A stretch of 64,000 nucleotides of DNA from Nonomuraea rhodomycinica (GTDB taxonomy: Bacteria; Actinomycetota; Actinomycetes; Streptosporangiales; Streptosporangiaceae): the NCBI RefSeq assembly GCF_013363995.1, contig NZ_JABWGO010000012.1, forward strand, positions 1-64,000. The letters run 5' to 3'. The notes under the pieces were generated by a model. The model made no database searches. It was not told the DNA's origin and was given only the letters and a program-made list of their open reading frames with translations. Positions 8,557 through 16,569 of this stretch are shown one piece after another; the first letter of the stretch is position 1; each line of letters opens with the position of its first letter. A program made the translations under genes and the position numbers.

Positions 8557-9080
8557 ACGTCCGCAGCGGCGGCTTCCTCCACGGCCGTCCTGCCCACAGC
8601 GATCAACCCGGTGGCCATGATCAGCCCATAGACGAGGAACGGCCAGCCATACGGCCGACGTGGCCCCCAGTCGTCGAAGATGGTCACCACTCCCGTCACA
8701 ATGACGGCCGCGGCCAAGAACCACCCGCTGACACGCCCCGCCGTACGTGTGCGCCGCCATGCCAGCAGGACCGCCAACACGATCGCAATGACGATCCCCG
8801 GCCACGCCATCAGGACGTAGTCCCAGGCGTACGGGTAGTTCACTCCATAGGTGGGATCGTCATGCTTCGTCGGGTAGATCAGTTGTTGCAGTGTTCCGTA
8901 CAAGGAGCCGCCGGCGAGAGAAAGCGGGAAGGCCATGAGCATCATGGCCATCACCCCGAACATCGCGTCGCCGAGGTGACCGTCCTGGGTGAGCCATGTC
9001 AGCGTCAGCACCGCCGCCCCGTACGAGCACGCCACCAATGCCTTCGACAGGCCGCGTACCCTGGCGATGGCTTGAATCAT
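8553..9080 (-). CDS. Small four-helix membrane protein of unknown function
   Basis: A 175-residue product starting MIQAIARVRGLSKALVACSY. Four hydrophobic segments are visible at about residues 15-30, 40-60, 90-107 and 120-165, with WDYVLMAWPGIVIAIVLAVL as the clearest. I do not recognise a family. The composition is less GC-biased than that of neighbouring core genes, fitting the surrounding island. Its stop codon overlaps that of the convergent transposase remnant, so the end of the protein may have been fixed by the insertion or the deletion that followed. Confidence 0.65.
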   Translation of the reverse strand: MIQAIARVRGLSKALVACSYGAAVLTLTWLTQDGHLGDAMFGVMAMMLMAFPLSLAGGSLYGTLQQLIYPTKHDDPTYGVNYPYAWDYVLMAWPGIVIAIVLAVLLAWRRTRTAGRVSGWFLAAAVIVTGVVTIFDDWGPRRPYGWPFLVYGLIMATGLIAVGRTAVEEAAAADV

Positions 9081-9305
9081 GAGATGCCTTCCCCGGACCG
9101 CTTCGCCGCTCCGGCAGAGCGGATAAAGCCAACATAGGGTGCCGGATCGGCGATGGACGCACCCGTCGCTACTGCCTGGCTACCGCCACCGATCAGCTGG
9201 GCGTGGTCGTTGCTCGCCGCGGGGTCGCCTATTGGCTGATCACTGCGCGGGCCGGAAAGGCAGCCTCAGGGAGCAGCGGATGGCTGAGCCAGGTGCGGCT
9301 GAAGC

Positions 9306-9748
9306 CTACGAGGCCGCCTCCTGCCCGATCTGCTTGACGTCCGGCGACGCACTCCCCAGCCGGTAGGAGGCTGCGTTCTTCGCGGTGCGCTCGGTGCCGT
9401 ACGCGTACACCGGGTTCAGGGTCAGACGCCAGCCCATGGTGCCTCGTACGGGGTACTGAGGCATGACGGGGTGCATGCCGAGATAGGCATACAGCGGCGC
9501 AACACGGGCGACGAGCTCCCCGTGCGCATACTGCGGCTGATTCTCTCCCGCCGGGTGGTCGTCGAAATGTACCAGCCGTCGATCGCCGGAAACCCACCCG
9601 ACCCCGCCCACAGCTTGTGCTTGGCCGTCCGCCACTGCCTCCTGGGCTTCTTCGCAGGCCCGTTACGGAAAAGGACCGGTACGTCGAAGCTGTCGGCGTA
9701 GGTGAGCGGTGGCTCGTCGGGGACGTGGGCGGGGATCATGCGGATCAC
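9306..9748 (-). pseudogene. Hypothetical gene apparently split by a frameshift
   Basis: Two overlapping minus-strand frames each look like half of a protein. The first (from 9748, MIRMIPAHVPDEPPLTYADS then FDVPVLFRNGPAKK) is plausible up to about WAGSGGFPAIDGWYI. The second (ending at 9306) carries VHFDDHPAGENQPQYAHGEL and GMHPVMPQYPVRGTMGWRLT before a TAG. A frame change somewhere in 9550-9650 would join them into about 145 residues. I do not recognise either half. It is divergent from the XRE/TPR-like gene. It may be a true pseudogene, a sequencing error, or two unrelated ORFs. Confidence 0.4.
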
Positions 9749-9900
9749 TCTGTCACGGTTGGAACGCTTTCGGCGCCGGGTATGAGGTTGCCGTCTGATT
9801 CCCAGACAGAGCCCGGTGCGCTTGGCCCTGGGAGCGGCTGCGGGGTGTCAAAATCTCAAGTACTTCAAGCGCAGAGCTCTTCGTCAGGACGCAGCGGGAG

Positions 9901-11058
9901 ATGGCCAAGCAGCTTGCCGAGGCCGCTGACAGCCGCACCCGCGCCCGGCTCACCGAACGGGAATCCCTGACGCGGATGATCAAGGATTGGGAAGCGGGCA
10001 GGCACCAGCCCAAGGATCCCTACCGAGTGCTCTACTGCAGGGTGTTCGGCATGGAGGAAGCGGAGTTGTTCGGCGCTGAGGCCAGCGGCACCGTCCCTCG
10101 TGTGCCTTTCGACGGGGACGAGATCGAAGCGCTGGAGTTGACCCGGCGTGTCGCTGCAAGCGACGTGGGTGCCGAGACGCTCGACCGGCTGGAGGCAGCC
10201 GTTGACGACCTCGCGACCGCCTATCCGGTGACCCCGCCGCCCGAGCTGCTGAACCGGATCCGCCAGCACCTGTCCTACGTCTCGCATCTCTTCGACGCCA
10301 AGAAGACGCTCCACGAGCATCGACGTCTTCTCGCGGTCGGCGGCTGGCTGTCATTGCTCGCCTCCACGTGCCATATCGACCTTCGGCAGTTCCAGGCGGC
10401 GAGCACATGGTTGCGGGCAGCCTCCCAGTTGGCCGGCCACGCCGAGCATTCCGAGATCGCGGCATGGTGCCTGGAGACGGAGGCATGGCAGGCTGTCACG
10501 ATCGGCGACTACCGCCGTGCTCTGACCCTCTCCCAGGGCGCGCAGACGATCGCGCCACGTGGTAGCTCCGTCTACATACAAGCGACCGCCCAGGAGGGGC
10601 GGGCATGGGCCCGACTGGGAGCCGGTCCGGAGACCCGGGACTCACTGCGCCGCGTTGACCGGCTCGTCGCGCCCCTGCCGATGCCCGAGCGGCCCGAGCA
10701 CCATTACCGCTACGACCCTTCCAAGAGGGATGCCTACGTCGCGACCACACTTTCCTGGCTCGGCGACCCGGCGGCCGAGAGGTACGCAAGGCAAGTGCTC
10801 ACCCGTCTGGAGTCCGCTGCCGATGGCACGGTTCGCGCGAGGAGGGCAGTCTCCGCCCGGCTCGACCTCGCGCTCGCTCTGCTGGCCGCTGACCAGCCAG
10901 ACGAGGCAGGGCAGATCACGCTTGCCGCCCTTACCAGCGGGTCCCTGGTGCCATCCAGCTATTGGCGAGCACGAGAGGTGATCAACGCCATCGAGGCGCG
11001 CCGTGTCCCCGAAGCCGGAGAGTTGCGCGATGCGTACCGGGAACTGGACGGCACTTGA
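9901..11058 (+). CDS. XRE/TPR-type actinomycete regulator, helix-turn-helix apparently truncated
   Basis: A 385-residue product from the ATG at 9901. The beginning, MAKQLAEAADSRTR, LTERESLTRMIKDWEAGRH and DPYRVLYCRVFGM, matches the second half of the XRE-type HTH of large streptomycete regulators. Those normally have 15-20 more residues before MAKQL. The remainder is helical TPR-like repeat (WLSLLASTCHIDLRQFQAAS, WCLETEAWQAVTIGDYRRAL). Reading upstream in frame gives LFVRTQRE and then a TGA at 9796-9798 with no ATG or GTG. An alternative frame reads LKYFKRRALRQ, which looks like the missing start, so a frameshift near 9888 is possible. DNA binding may be impaired. Confidence 0.6.
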   Translation: MAKQLAEAADSRTRARLTERESLTRMIKDWEAGRHQPKDPYRVLYCRVFGMEEAELFGAEASGTVPRVPFDGDEIEALELTRRVAASDVGAETLDRLEAAVDDLATAYPVTPPPELLNRIRQHLSYVSHLFDAKKTLHEHRRLLAVGGWLSLLASTCHIDLRQFQAASTWLRAASQLAGHAEHSEIAAWCLETEAWQAVTIGDYRRALTLSQGAQTIAPRGSSVYIQATAQEGRAWARLGAGPETRDSLRRVDRLVAPLPMPERPEHHYRYDPSKRDAYVATTLSWLGDPAAERYARQVLTRLESAADGTVRARRAVSARLDLALALLAADQPDEAGQITLAALTSGSLVPSSYWRAREVINAIEARRVPEAGELRDAYRELDGT

Positions 11059-11105
11059 ATAGAAGGGGCCCCGCGTCGATGGTTGCGAGCCTCTCCATTC
11101 CAAGA

Positions 11106-11624
11106 TCACGGGGAGGGATGTAGGCTTGCGCGCTGCGCTTGCCCTCGTGCGGCCGCATTCAGCACCTGTTGCGAGGCTGCATTCATGAACTCTTGGAGAG
11201 CGATGAGTGCTTGATCACGGCCGGCGTCCAGCTCCGTCTGATCTGCCGAGGAATAGATCCTCCACGCGGCATCTAGCGCCTGGGCGGCGAGGTGATTCAG
11301 CGCCGGGTCCGCTGTGACGAGCTGGAGTCTGAACAGCGCAGAGTTGGCGCTCGCTCGCCGCGCGAACGAGACATCACGTGCCGCCACATCAGCCGGCCCG
11401 TCAGGATCCTCCTTGTGCCGATGCCACCGATCGTTTTGACTATAGCGATACGACGTCAGGGCATCGGCGAAGGCGCTGTAGGTAGCCAACCGTTCCTGCC
11501 ACAAGCGCTCATCCCACGCATGTCGCCTAGCCTGCCGGGCGGTACGTAGCTGGAAGACATAGGTGGCTGAAGCGCCTAACAGCGTGCCAGCGATCGCGAT
11601 CAGACTTGCTAGAGCGTTCCCCAT
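11106..11624 (-). CDS. Hypothetical protein with one N-terminal membrane anchor
   Basis: A 172-residue product starting MGNALASLIAIAGTLLGASATY, a single hydrophobic helix followed by a basic, mostly helical cytoplasmic part with many Ala, Arg and Gln (RTARQARRHAWDERLWQERL). Short anchored helical proteins of this kind are common in actinomycete accessory regions and have no assigned role. It converges on the XRE/TPR-like gene with 47 bp between stops. No clear ribosome binding site precedes the ATG. Two weak ORFs lie upstream on the same strand, with slight overlap. Confidence 0.6.
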   Translation of the reverse strand: MGNALASLIAIAGTLLGASATYVFQLRTARQARRHAWDERLWQERLATYSAFADALTSYRYSQNDRWHRHKEDPDGPADVAARDVSFARRASANSALFRLQLVTADPALNHLAAQALDAAWRIYSSADQTELDAGRDQALIALQEFMNAASQQVLNAAARGQAQRASLHPSP

Positions 11625-12126
11625 CTCACAAGTGGAGCACGAGCGAGGCTCCGCCCGCCGTCCCTCTTCAGGAGTTCGACTGCCTTAGCAGGAGGTGGTC
11701 TCTCTCTGCGCCCACTTTGTTGAATCTCGCGAGCAGTGGCGATGTGCTGGCGTGGGGAGTTCGGCCAGAAAGGCTCCGTGCGGCGGAGGCCGCACAGCGT
11801 TAGGAAAGTGGCTACTTGCAGTTTGTCTGGTTTCGCTCTTGGCAAATCAGTGTGCGACTCGATCAGGCGCTTGTCCCGTGTGCTCAACCGTGTTCTAATC
11901 TGCCAGGAACGCGGGAACAGCCAGTGCCTCTTCCTGGTCAACCCCAGCCCCAACCGTCCGTAAGCTTCCATTGGGCGAAGAGAAACCAGATGATGGCCGA
12001 AGTAAATGGCAGGCGAGCGGCCCGCAGTGCCAACAGCAGAACGCGCAGGAATTTATTCTTTGGGCCACGCATGATTCTCTGATTTATGCGTGAATCGAAC
12101 TGCTGCCGTCGGCTCTCCGCCTTCAA
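11609..12126 (-). other. Low-GC stretch with two weak overlapping ORFs
   Basis: Two minus-strand frames are open here: 12126-11938 (62 residues, with a possible membrane helix LPFTSAIIWFLFAQW) and 11971-11609 (120 residues, Arg-rich, starting MEAYGRLGLG). The second overlaps the start of the hypothetical gene ending at 11106 by 16 bases. Neither resembles a family I know. The DNA is visibly less GC-rich than its surroundings. They may be spurious or remnants of a mobile element. Confidence 0.3.
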
Positions 12127-12146
12127 GGTGGCCGGCGCTCGGGGGT

Positions 12147-12199
12147 CCGGGGGCCGGAGGCCCCCGGCTAGGGGGTGTGGGGGAGCTTGGCTCCCCCAC
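12147..12199. terminator. Two consecutive strong hairpins
   Basis: Hairpin one has stem CCGGGGGCC/GGCCCCCGG at 12147-12167 with loop GGA. Hairpin two has a perfect 10-bp stem GTGGGGGAGC/GCTCCCCCAC at 12177-12199 with loop TTG. They lie beyond the 3' end of glgC, after a two-copy repeat. Termination of glgC transcripts is the simplest role, although neither has a U-tract. Confidence 0.55.
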
Positions 12200-12220
12200 T
12201 GTCACAGCCCGAATCCCAAT

Positions 12221-12340
12221 CGCGCGAAGCGCGCCTGCCGTGAGGACCCTGCTTTTGAGCTCTGATGGCCCAAGCCCCTCCGCGCGAAGCGCGCCCTTGT
12301 GAGGACCTTGCTTTTGGGCCCTGGTCGCCCGAAGCCGCCC
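12221..12340. repeat. 60-bp direct repeat, two copies, after glgC
   Basis: Copy one is 12221-12280 and copy two 12281-12340. Each begins with the palindrome CGCGCGAAGCGCG and continues with TGAGGACC, a one-base variable position, TGCTTTTG and a GGCCC-like stretch. The end of copy two is 11 bases from the glgC stop codon. The copies differ at several positions, so the duplication is not very recent or the sequence is under structural constraint. Confidence 0.8.
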
Positions 12341-12350
12341 CGAGAGTCCG

Positions 12351-13586
12351 TCAGCGTTCGACGATCTCGTTCTTGCCGATGACCACGACCCCGCCGCGCG
12401 TCAGCGCGAAGCGGGTGCGGTCGTAGTCGAGGTCGAAGCCGATGCGCGCCCCGTCGGGGATCACCACGTTCTTGTCGATGATGGCCCGCCGGACGATGGC
12501 GCCCCGGCCCACCTTGACGTTGTCCATGAGCACGGAGTCCTCCACCAGCGAGTGCGAGTGGAGCACCACCTTCGGCGACAGGCACGAGCGGATCGCGGTG
12601 CCGCCGGAGACGATCACGCCCGGCGACACGAGGGAGTCGATCGCCCGGCCGACCCGGTCGCCGTCGTTGTGCACGAACTTGGCCGGCGGCAGCGGGTCGT
12701 GGCCGGTGTGGATCGGCCACTTGTCGTTGTACAGGTTGAAGATCGGGTGGGCCGAGATGAGGTCCATGTGGGCCTCGTAGTAGGCGTCGAGCGTTCCCAC
12801 GTCGCGCCAGTAGCCCCGGTCGCGCTCGGTGGAGCCCGGCACGACGTTGTTGGCGAAGTCGTAGACGTCGGCGCCGCCCGACTTGACCATCATCGGGATG
12901 ATGTTGCCGCCGAGGTCGTGCTTGCTCGTCGGGTCGAGCGCGTCCTCGCGCAGCGCGTCGATCATGGCCTGGGTGCGGAAGACGTAGTTGCCCATCGAGG
13001 CGTACACCTCGTCGGGCGAGTCGGCGAGCCCCACCGCGTCCTTCGGCTTCTCGCGGAAGGCCACGATCCGCCGGCCCTGCGGGTCGGTCTCGATGACGCC
13101 GAACTGGTCGGCCAGCGACAGCGGCTGGCGGATGGCGGCCACCGTGACGTCGGCCCCGGAGTCCTCGTGCTGCTCGACCATCTGCCGGGGATCCATCCGG
13201 TAGATGTGGTCGGCGCCGAACACGATGACGTGGTCGGGCATCTCGTCGTAGATGAGGTTCAGGTTCTGGAACAGCGCGTCGGCCGAGCCGGAGAACCAGC
13301 GCGGCCCGAGCCGCTGCTGCGCCGGCACCGGCGTGACGTAGTTGCCGAGCATGGCCGTCAGCCGCCAGGTGCGCGAGACGTGACGGTCGAGACTGTGGTT
13401 CTTGTACTGGGTCAGTACGACGATCTGCAGGTAACCGCCGTTGGCGAGGTTGGACAGGACGAAGTCGATCAGACGGTACATCCCCCCGAACGGCACGGCC
13501 GGTTTCGCCCGGTCCGCCGTGAGAGGCATGAGCCTCTTCCCCTCGCCACCTGCCAGTACGACCGCAAGCACCCTCCGGGACCTCAT
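12351..13586 (-). CDS. glgC: Glucose-1-phosphate adenylyltransferase
   Basis: A 411-residue protein, full length for the family. It makes ADP-glucose from ATP and glucose 1-phosphate in the cytoplasm for glycogen and maltose-1-phosphate synthesis. The start MRSRRVLAVVLAGGEGKRL carries the nucleotidyltransferase GGxGxRL loop. It is followed by AKPAVPFGGMYRLIDFVLSN and GSADALFQNLNLI, and later by FREKPKDAVG and the left-handed beta-helix repeats near the C-terminus. The ATG at 13586 was chosen because the family starts right before this motif; the open frame runs 20 codons further upstream. It is divergent from glgA, as in mycobacteria. Confidence 0.97.
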   Translation of the reverse strand: MRSRRVLAVVLAGGEGKRLMPLTADRAKPAVPFGGMYRLIDFVLSNLANGGYLQIVVLTQYKNHSLDRHVSRTWRLTAMLGNYVTPVPAQQRLGPRWFSGSADALFQNLNLIYDEMPDHVIVFGADHIYRMDPRQMVEQHEDSGADVTVAAIRQPLSLADQFGVIETDPQGRRIVAFREKPKDAVGLADSPDEVYASMGNYVFRTQAMIDALREDALDPTSKHDLGGNIIPMMVKSGGADVYDFANNVVPGSTERDRGYWRDVGTLDAYYEAHMDLISAHPIFNLYNDKWPIHTGHDPLPPAKFVHNDGDRVGRAIDSLVSPGVIVSGGTAIRSCLSPKVVLHSHSLVEDSVLMDNVKVGRGAIVRRAIIDKNVVIPDGARIGFDLDYDRTRFALTRGGVVVIGKNEIVER

Positions 13587-13792
13587 GTGCAGGACGCTAC
13601 CCCCTACGAGCGGATCTATCGACGTGGCCCCGTACCGGAGTGTCACTTTTCTTAAGTTTTTGGTGATTTCTCCTTGCCGGTCGGCCGCAATGACCTCGGC
13701 CGGTCCGCGGGCGAGGCGGGGCGGAGGGAACGCGAACGGCGAGTCGTACGCCGGTGTGTCCCTGATGGGCGGGATGCTCGTAAGGTCGTCTC

Positions 13793-14980
13793 ATGCGCGT
13801 TGATCTGCTCAGCCGGGAGTATCCACCAGAGGTGTACGGCGGTGCCGGAGTCCACATGGAATACCTGGCGAGCCGCCTGCGCCGCCTGGCCGACGTCCGG
13901 GTGCGCTGCTTCGGCGCCGACCGCGACATGCCGGGCGTGTCCGCCTACCGGGTGCCCGGCGGGCTGGAGTCGGCCAACGCGGCGCTCCAGGTGCTGGGCG
14001 TCGACCTGGAGATGGCCGCCGCCTGCGAGGGCGCCGACGTCGTCCACTCCCACACCTGGTACGCCAACTTCGCCGGCCATGTCGCCAAGCTGCTGCACGG
14101 CGTCCCGCACGTCGTCACCACGCACAGCCTCGAACCGCTGCGCCCGTGGAAGGCCGAGCAGCTCGGCGGCGGCTACGCGATCTCCTCCTGGGCCGAGCGC
14201 ACCGCCCTGGCCGCCGCGGACGCGGTGATCGCGGTGTCGGAGGGCATGCGGCGCGACGTGCTGGCCGCCTACCCGGAGATCCCGCCGGAGCGGGTGAGCG
14301 TGATCCACAACGGCATCGACACCGCCGAGTACGCCCCCGACCGGGACGACGCGGTGCTGAAGAGGCACGGCGTGGACCCCGCCAAGCCGTACGTGATCTT
14401 CGTGGGCCGGATCACCCGGCAGAAGGGCCTGGTCCACCTCCTGCACGCGGCGCGCTCGCTCGACCCCGGCGCGCAGCTCGTGCTCTGCGCCGGCGCGCCC
14501 GACACGCCGGAGATCGCCGCCGAGGTGACCGGCCTGGTCCGTGAGCTCGAACGCGAGCGCGAGGGCGTGGTCTGGATCTCCGAGATGCTGCCCAAGCCCG
14601 AGGTGATCCAGCTCCTGACGCACGCCACGGTGTTCGTGTGCCCCTCGGTGTACGAGCCCATGGGCATCGTCAACCTGGAGGCCATGGCCTGCGAGACGGC
14701 CGTCGTCGCCACCGCCACGGGCGGCATCCCCGAGGTGGTCGCCGACGGCGAGACCGGGCTGCTCGTGCCGGTCGACCAGGGCCCCGACGGCACCCCGCAC
14801 GACCCGGAGCGCTTCGCCGCCGACTTCGCCGAGCGGGTCAACGCTCTGCTGGCCGACCCGGAGCGGGCCCGCCGGATGGGCGAGGCCGGGCGCGCCCGGG
14901 CGATCGAGCACTTCTCGTGGGAGCGCATCGCCGAGCGCACCCTGGAGCTGTACGCCTCGCTGACCGGACCGGCCGCCTGA
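13793..14980 (+). CDS. glgA: Glycogen synthase / alpha-maltose-1-phosphate synthase (GT4)
   Basis: A 395-residue GT-B glycosyltransferase. The N-terminal half starts MRVDLLSREYPPEVYGGAGVH, the acceptor-side Gly-rich loop. The C-terminal half has IFVGRITRQKGLVHLL and the nucleotide-sugar motif VCPSVYEPMGIVNLEAMACE with its conserved glutamates. Short GT4 forms divergent from glgC in actinobacteria (GlgM type) link ADP-glucose to glucose 1-phosphate to give maltose 1-phosphate for the GlgE pathway. Which activity dominates here cannot be told from sequence alone. The gene symbol follows common annotation; glgM would be equally fair. Confidence 0.93.
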   Translation: MRVDLLSREYPPEVYGGAGVHMEYLASRLRRLADVRVRCFGADRDMPGVSAYRVPGGLESANAALQVLGVDLEMAAACEGADVVHSHTWYANFAGHVAKLLHGVPHVVTTHSLEPLRPWKAEQLGGGYAISSWAERTALAAADAVIAVSEGMRRDVLAAYPEIPPERVSVIHNGIDTAEYAPDRDDAVLKRHGVDPAKPYVIFVGRITRQKGLVHLLHAARSLDPGAQLVLCAGAPDTPEIAAEVTGLVRELEREREGVVWISEMLPKPEVIQLLTHATVFVCPSVYEPMGIVNLEAMACETAVVATATGGIPEVVADGETGLLVPVDQGPDGTPHDPERFAADFAERVNALLADPERARRMGEAGRARAIEHFSWERIAERTLELYASLTGPAA

Positions 14981-14986
14981 CGTGGA

Positions 14987-15019
14987 CGGCGCCCGGCCCC
15001 GGCCGGGGTCCGGGCGCCG
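14987..15019. terminator. Hairpin between converging glgA and PH-domain gene
   Basis: Arms CGGCGCCCGG (14987-14996) and CCGGGCGCCG (15010-15019) enclose an inner CCCCGG/CCGGGG pair. It lies directly after the glgA stop and eight bases before the end of the convergent gene, so it likely terminates both. Confidence 0.65.
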
Positions 15020-15026
15020 GGGGCCG

Positions 15027-15395
15027 TCAGCCCTGGGAGATGTGGTGGAGGATCACGTCGTGGACGTGGTGCGCCTTGTTCTCGCCGCGGAAGTCCACCT
15101 CGTAGGTGTGCGTCCCGACGTGGATGGCGATCGCGCCCGAGGAGAAGAACCCGCCGGCGAACGACTTGTTGCTGACCACGCTCACCGCTGAGATCTTCCC
15201 GTACGGGATGCTCGTGAGCGCGACCTTCTTGCCGACGAACGACGTGTCCTGGACGATGACCCGGCGGTCGGTGAGGCCGAGGAAGCCGGTCCCCGCGCCG
15301 ATCGCGTCGTAGACGGCGACGATGCGCTCGCCCGGCAGGAGACCGCTCTCGATCTGCCTGAGCTGTTCTTTCCGATCATAGGGAATGTCAGCCAT
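15027..15395 (-). CDS. Bacterial PH-domain protein (bPH_1)
   Basis: A 122-residue protein from the ATG at 15395 (MADIPYDRKEQLRQIESGL). The fold is a single bacterial pleckstrin-homology-like domain: LLPGERIVAVYDAIG, FLGLTDRRVIVQD, then beta strands ending with the helix ENKAHHVHDVILHHI. Such proteins are short and cytosolic and their ligands are unknown. An in-frame ATG 18 codons upstream exists, but the residues it adds are Arg/Gly-rich and unlike the family. Confidence 0.85.
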   Translation of the reverse strand: MADIPYDRKEQLRQIESGLLPGERIVAVYDAIGAGTGFLGLTDRRVIVQDTSFVGKKVALTSIPYGKISAVSVVSNKSFAGGFFSSGAIAIHVGTHTYEVDFRGENKAHHVHDVILHHISQG

Positions 15396-15456
15396 GCCGG
15401 GGCAACGAACGGACCCGGCCCCGCCGTTCCGCCGGGCCGGGTTTGTCACCCGCGGG

Positions 15457-15861
15457 TCAGCGCAGCGGCTCCAGGACGACGACCGGGATCTCGCGGTCGG
15501 TCTTCGTCTGGTACTCGTCGTAGTCGGGCCACGCGCGGGTCATCAGGGTCCACAGCTCCGGCTTCTCCTCGGGGATGGCCGTGTGCGCGCGGGCCTTGAA
15601 CTTGTCGCCCTTGACCTGCACCTCGACCTCGGAGCTCTGCTCCAGGTTCTTGTACCAGTCGGGGTGGTCCGGGTCGCCTCCCTTGGAGGCCACGACGACG
15701 TAGGCGTCGCCGTGCTTCTGGTAGATGAGCGGCGTGGTGTACGGGCGCCCCGATCGGCGGCCCTTCGTGGTCAGGAGGAGGACCGTCGTGTTGTTCCAGT
15801 CGTGGCCTTCCTCGCCGTTGGTCTGCTGATAGCGCTGAACGTGTTCCTGGCCGAAAAGCAT
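15457..15861 (-). CDS. Deazaflavin (F420)-dependent nitroreductase family protein
   Basis: A 134-residue split beta-barrel protein of the Ddn/FDR class. It shows LLLTTKGRRSGRPYTTPLIY, the phosphate-binding TxGRxSG segment for F420, and YVVVASKGGDPDHPDWYKNL, with the conserved GG..HP.WY..L. Members use coenzyme F420 to reduce quinones, nitroimidazoles or other electrophiles at the membrane. The physiological substrate here is unknown. It is 87 bp from the next gene on the same strand. Confidence 0.92.
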   Translation of the reverse strand: MLFGQEHVQRYQQTNGEEGHDWNNTTVLLLTTKGRRSGRPYTTPLIYQKHGDAYVVVASKGGDPDHPDWYKNLEQSSEVEVQVKGDKFKARAHTAIPEEKPELWTLMTRAWPDYDEYQTKTDREIPVVVLEPLR

Positions 15862-15947
15862 GCAGGCCGACTACCCCCGACGAGGGGCATGTCACCGCCG
15901 GCGGCCGGGTCTGTACGAGGACTTGACCGGCCGCCCCGCCCCTGTCG

Positions 15948-16403
15948 TCACAGGTAGGGGCGGGTGACCGTGACCAGGTCGGGGACCGCGTCACGGGTGT
16001 CGACGTAGAGCGCGGCGTCGGGGGTGCGCTCGCGCACGTCGCGGTCGCGGATCGCGAACACGGCCGGAGGGACGCCCGCGTCGCCGTAGCGGCCGGTGAC
16101 CGCCGCGCAGATCGCCCGACGCACGTCGGCGACCACGCCGCGCGTCGTGTGGCCGGGGCCGGAGGCGGCGAGGTAGCCGAGCAGCGCGGCGAAGCGCTGC
16201 TCCGCCTCGGCGGAGGCCGTCTGCCGGGCGGTGGCGGGGCGGTCGAGCCAGAACACCTTGCCGGCCAGGAACGCCTCGTAGCTCACGCCGTCATGGTCGA
16301 GCGTGCGGGCCGTCTCGGCCAGCAACGCGCCGAACTCGGCCAGGTCGGCGCGCGGCGGCAGGTCCGTCGTGACGAACAGGGGCACGATCAGCGAGTCGAG
16401 CAT
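15948..16403 (-). CDS. Hypothetical protein
   Basis: A 151-residue soluble protein starting MLDSLIVPLFVTTDLPPRAD with GGAGGG-like sequence (GGAGGG on the coding strand) nine bases before the ATG. It is Ala/Arg-rich and mostly helical, with a later FAIRDRDVRERTPDAALYVD segment. I recognise no domain, signal peptide or membrane helix. It is codon-biased like its neighbours, so it is probably a real gene. It is 86 bp upstream of the Ddn-like gene on the same strand. Confidence 0.65.
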   Translation of the reverse strand: MLDSLIVPLFVTTDLPPRADLAEFGALLAETARTLDHDGVSYEAFLAGKVFWLDRPATARQTASAEAEQRFAALLGYLAASGPGHTTRGVVADVRRAICAAVTGRYGDAGVPPAVFAIRDRDVRERTPDAALYVDTRDAVPDLVTVTRPYL

Positions 16404-16569
16404 GTCTGTGATCCCTCCGTGAGGAGCCTCATCGTAGGGGGAGCCACCGACAATCCCCGGCGGCGACGCACCGCCCCGTCAACCCCGTGGGGCCCGGGGA
16501 TGCGGACGTCGGGCGTCATTCCCGTCCGGAACCACCCCGCCTGTCAAACCCGGCGGCCCCGGCGCCGGG

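Noticed and set aside
9306..12126. Prophage or integrative element
   Set aside because: No integrase, replication, transfer or structural gene, and no direct-repeat borders were seen.
11938..12126. Small membrane-peptide gene as a firm call
   Set aside because: One hydrophobic stretch only, no ribosome binding site and no recognisable relatives; kept only as part of a low-confidence region.
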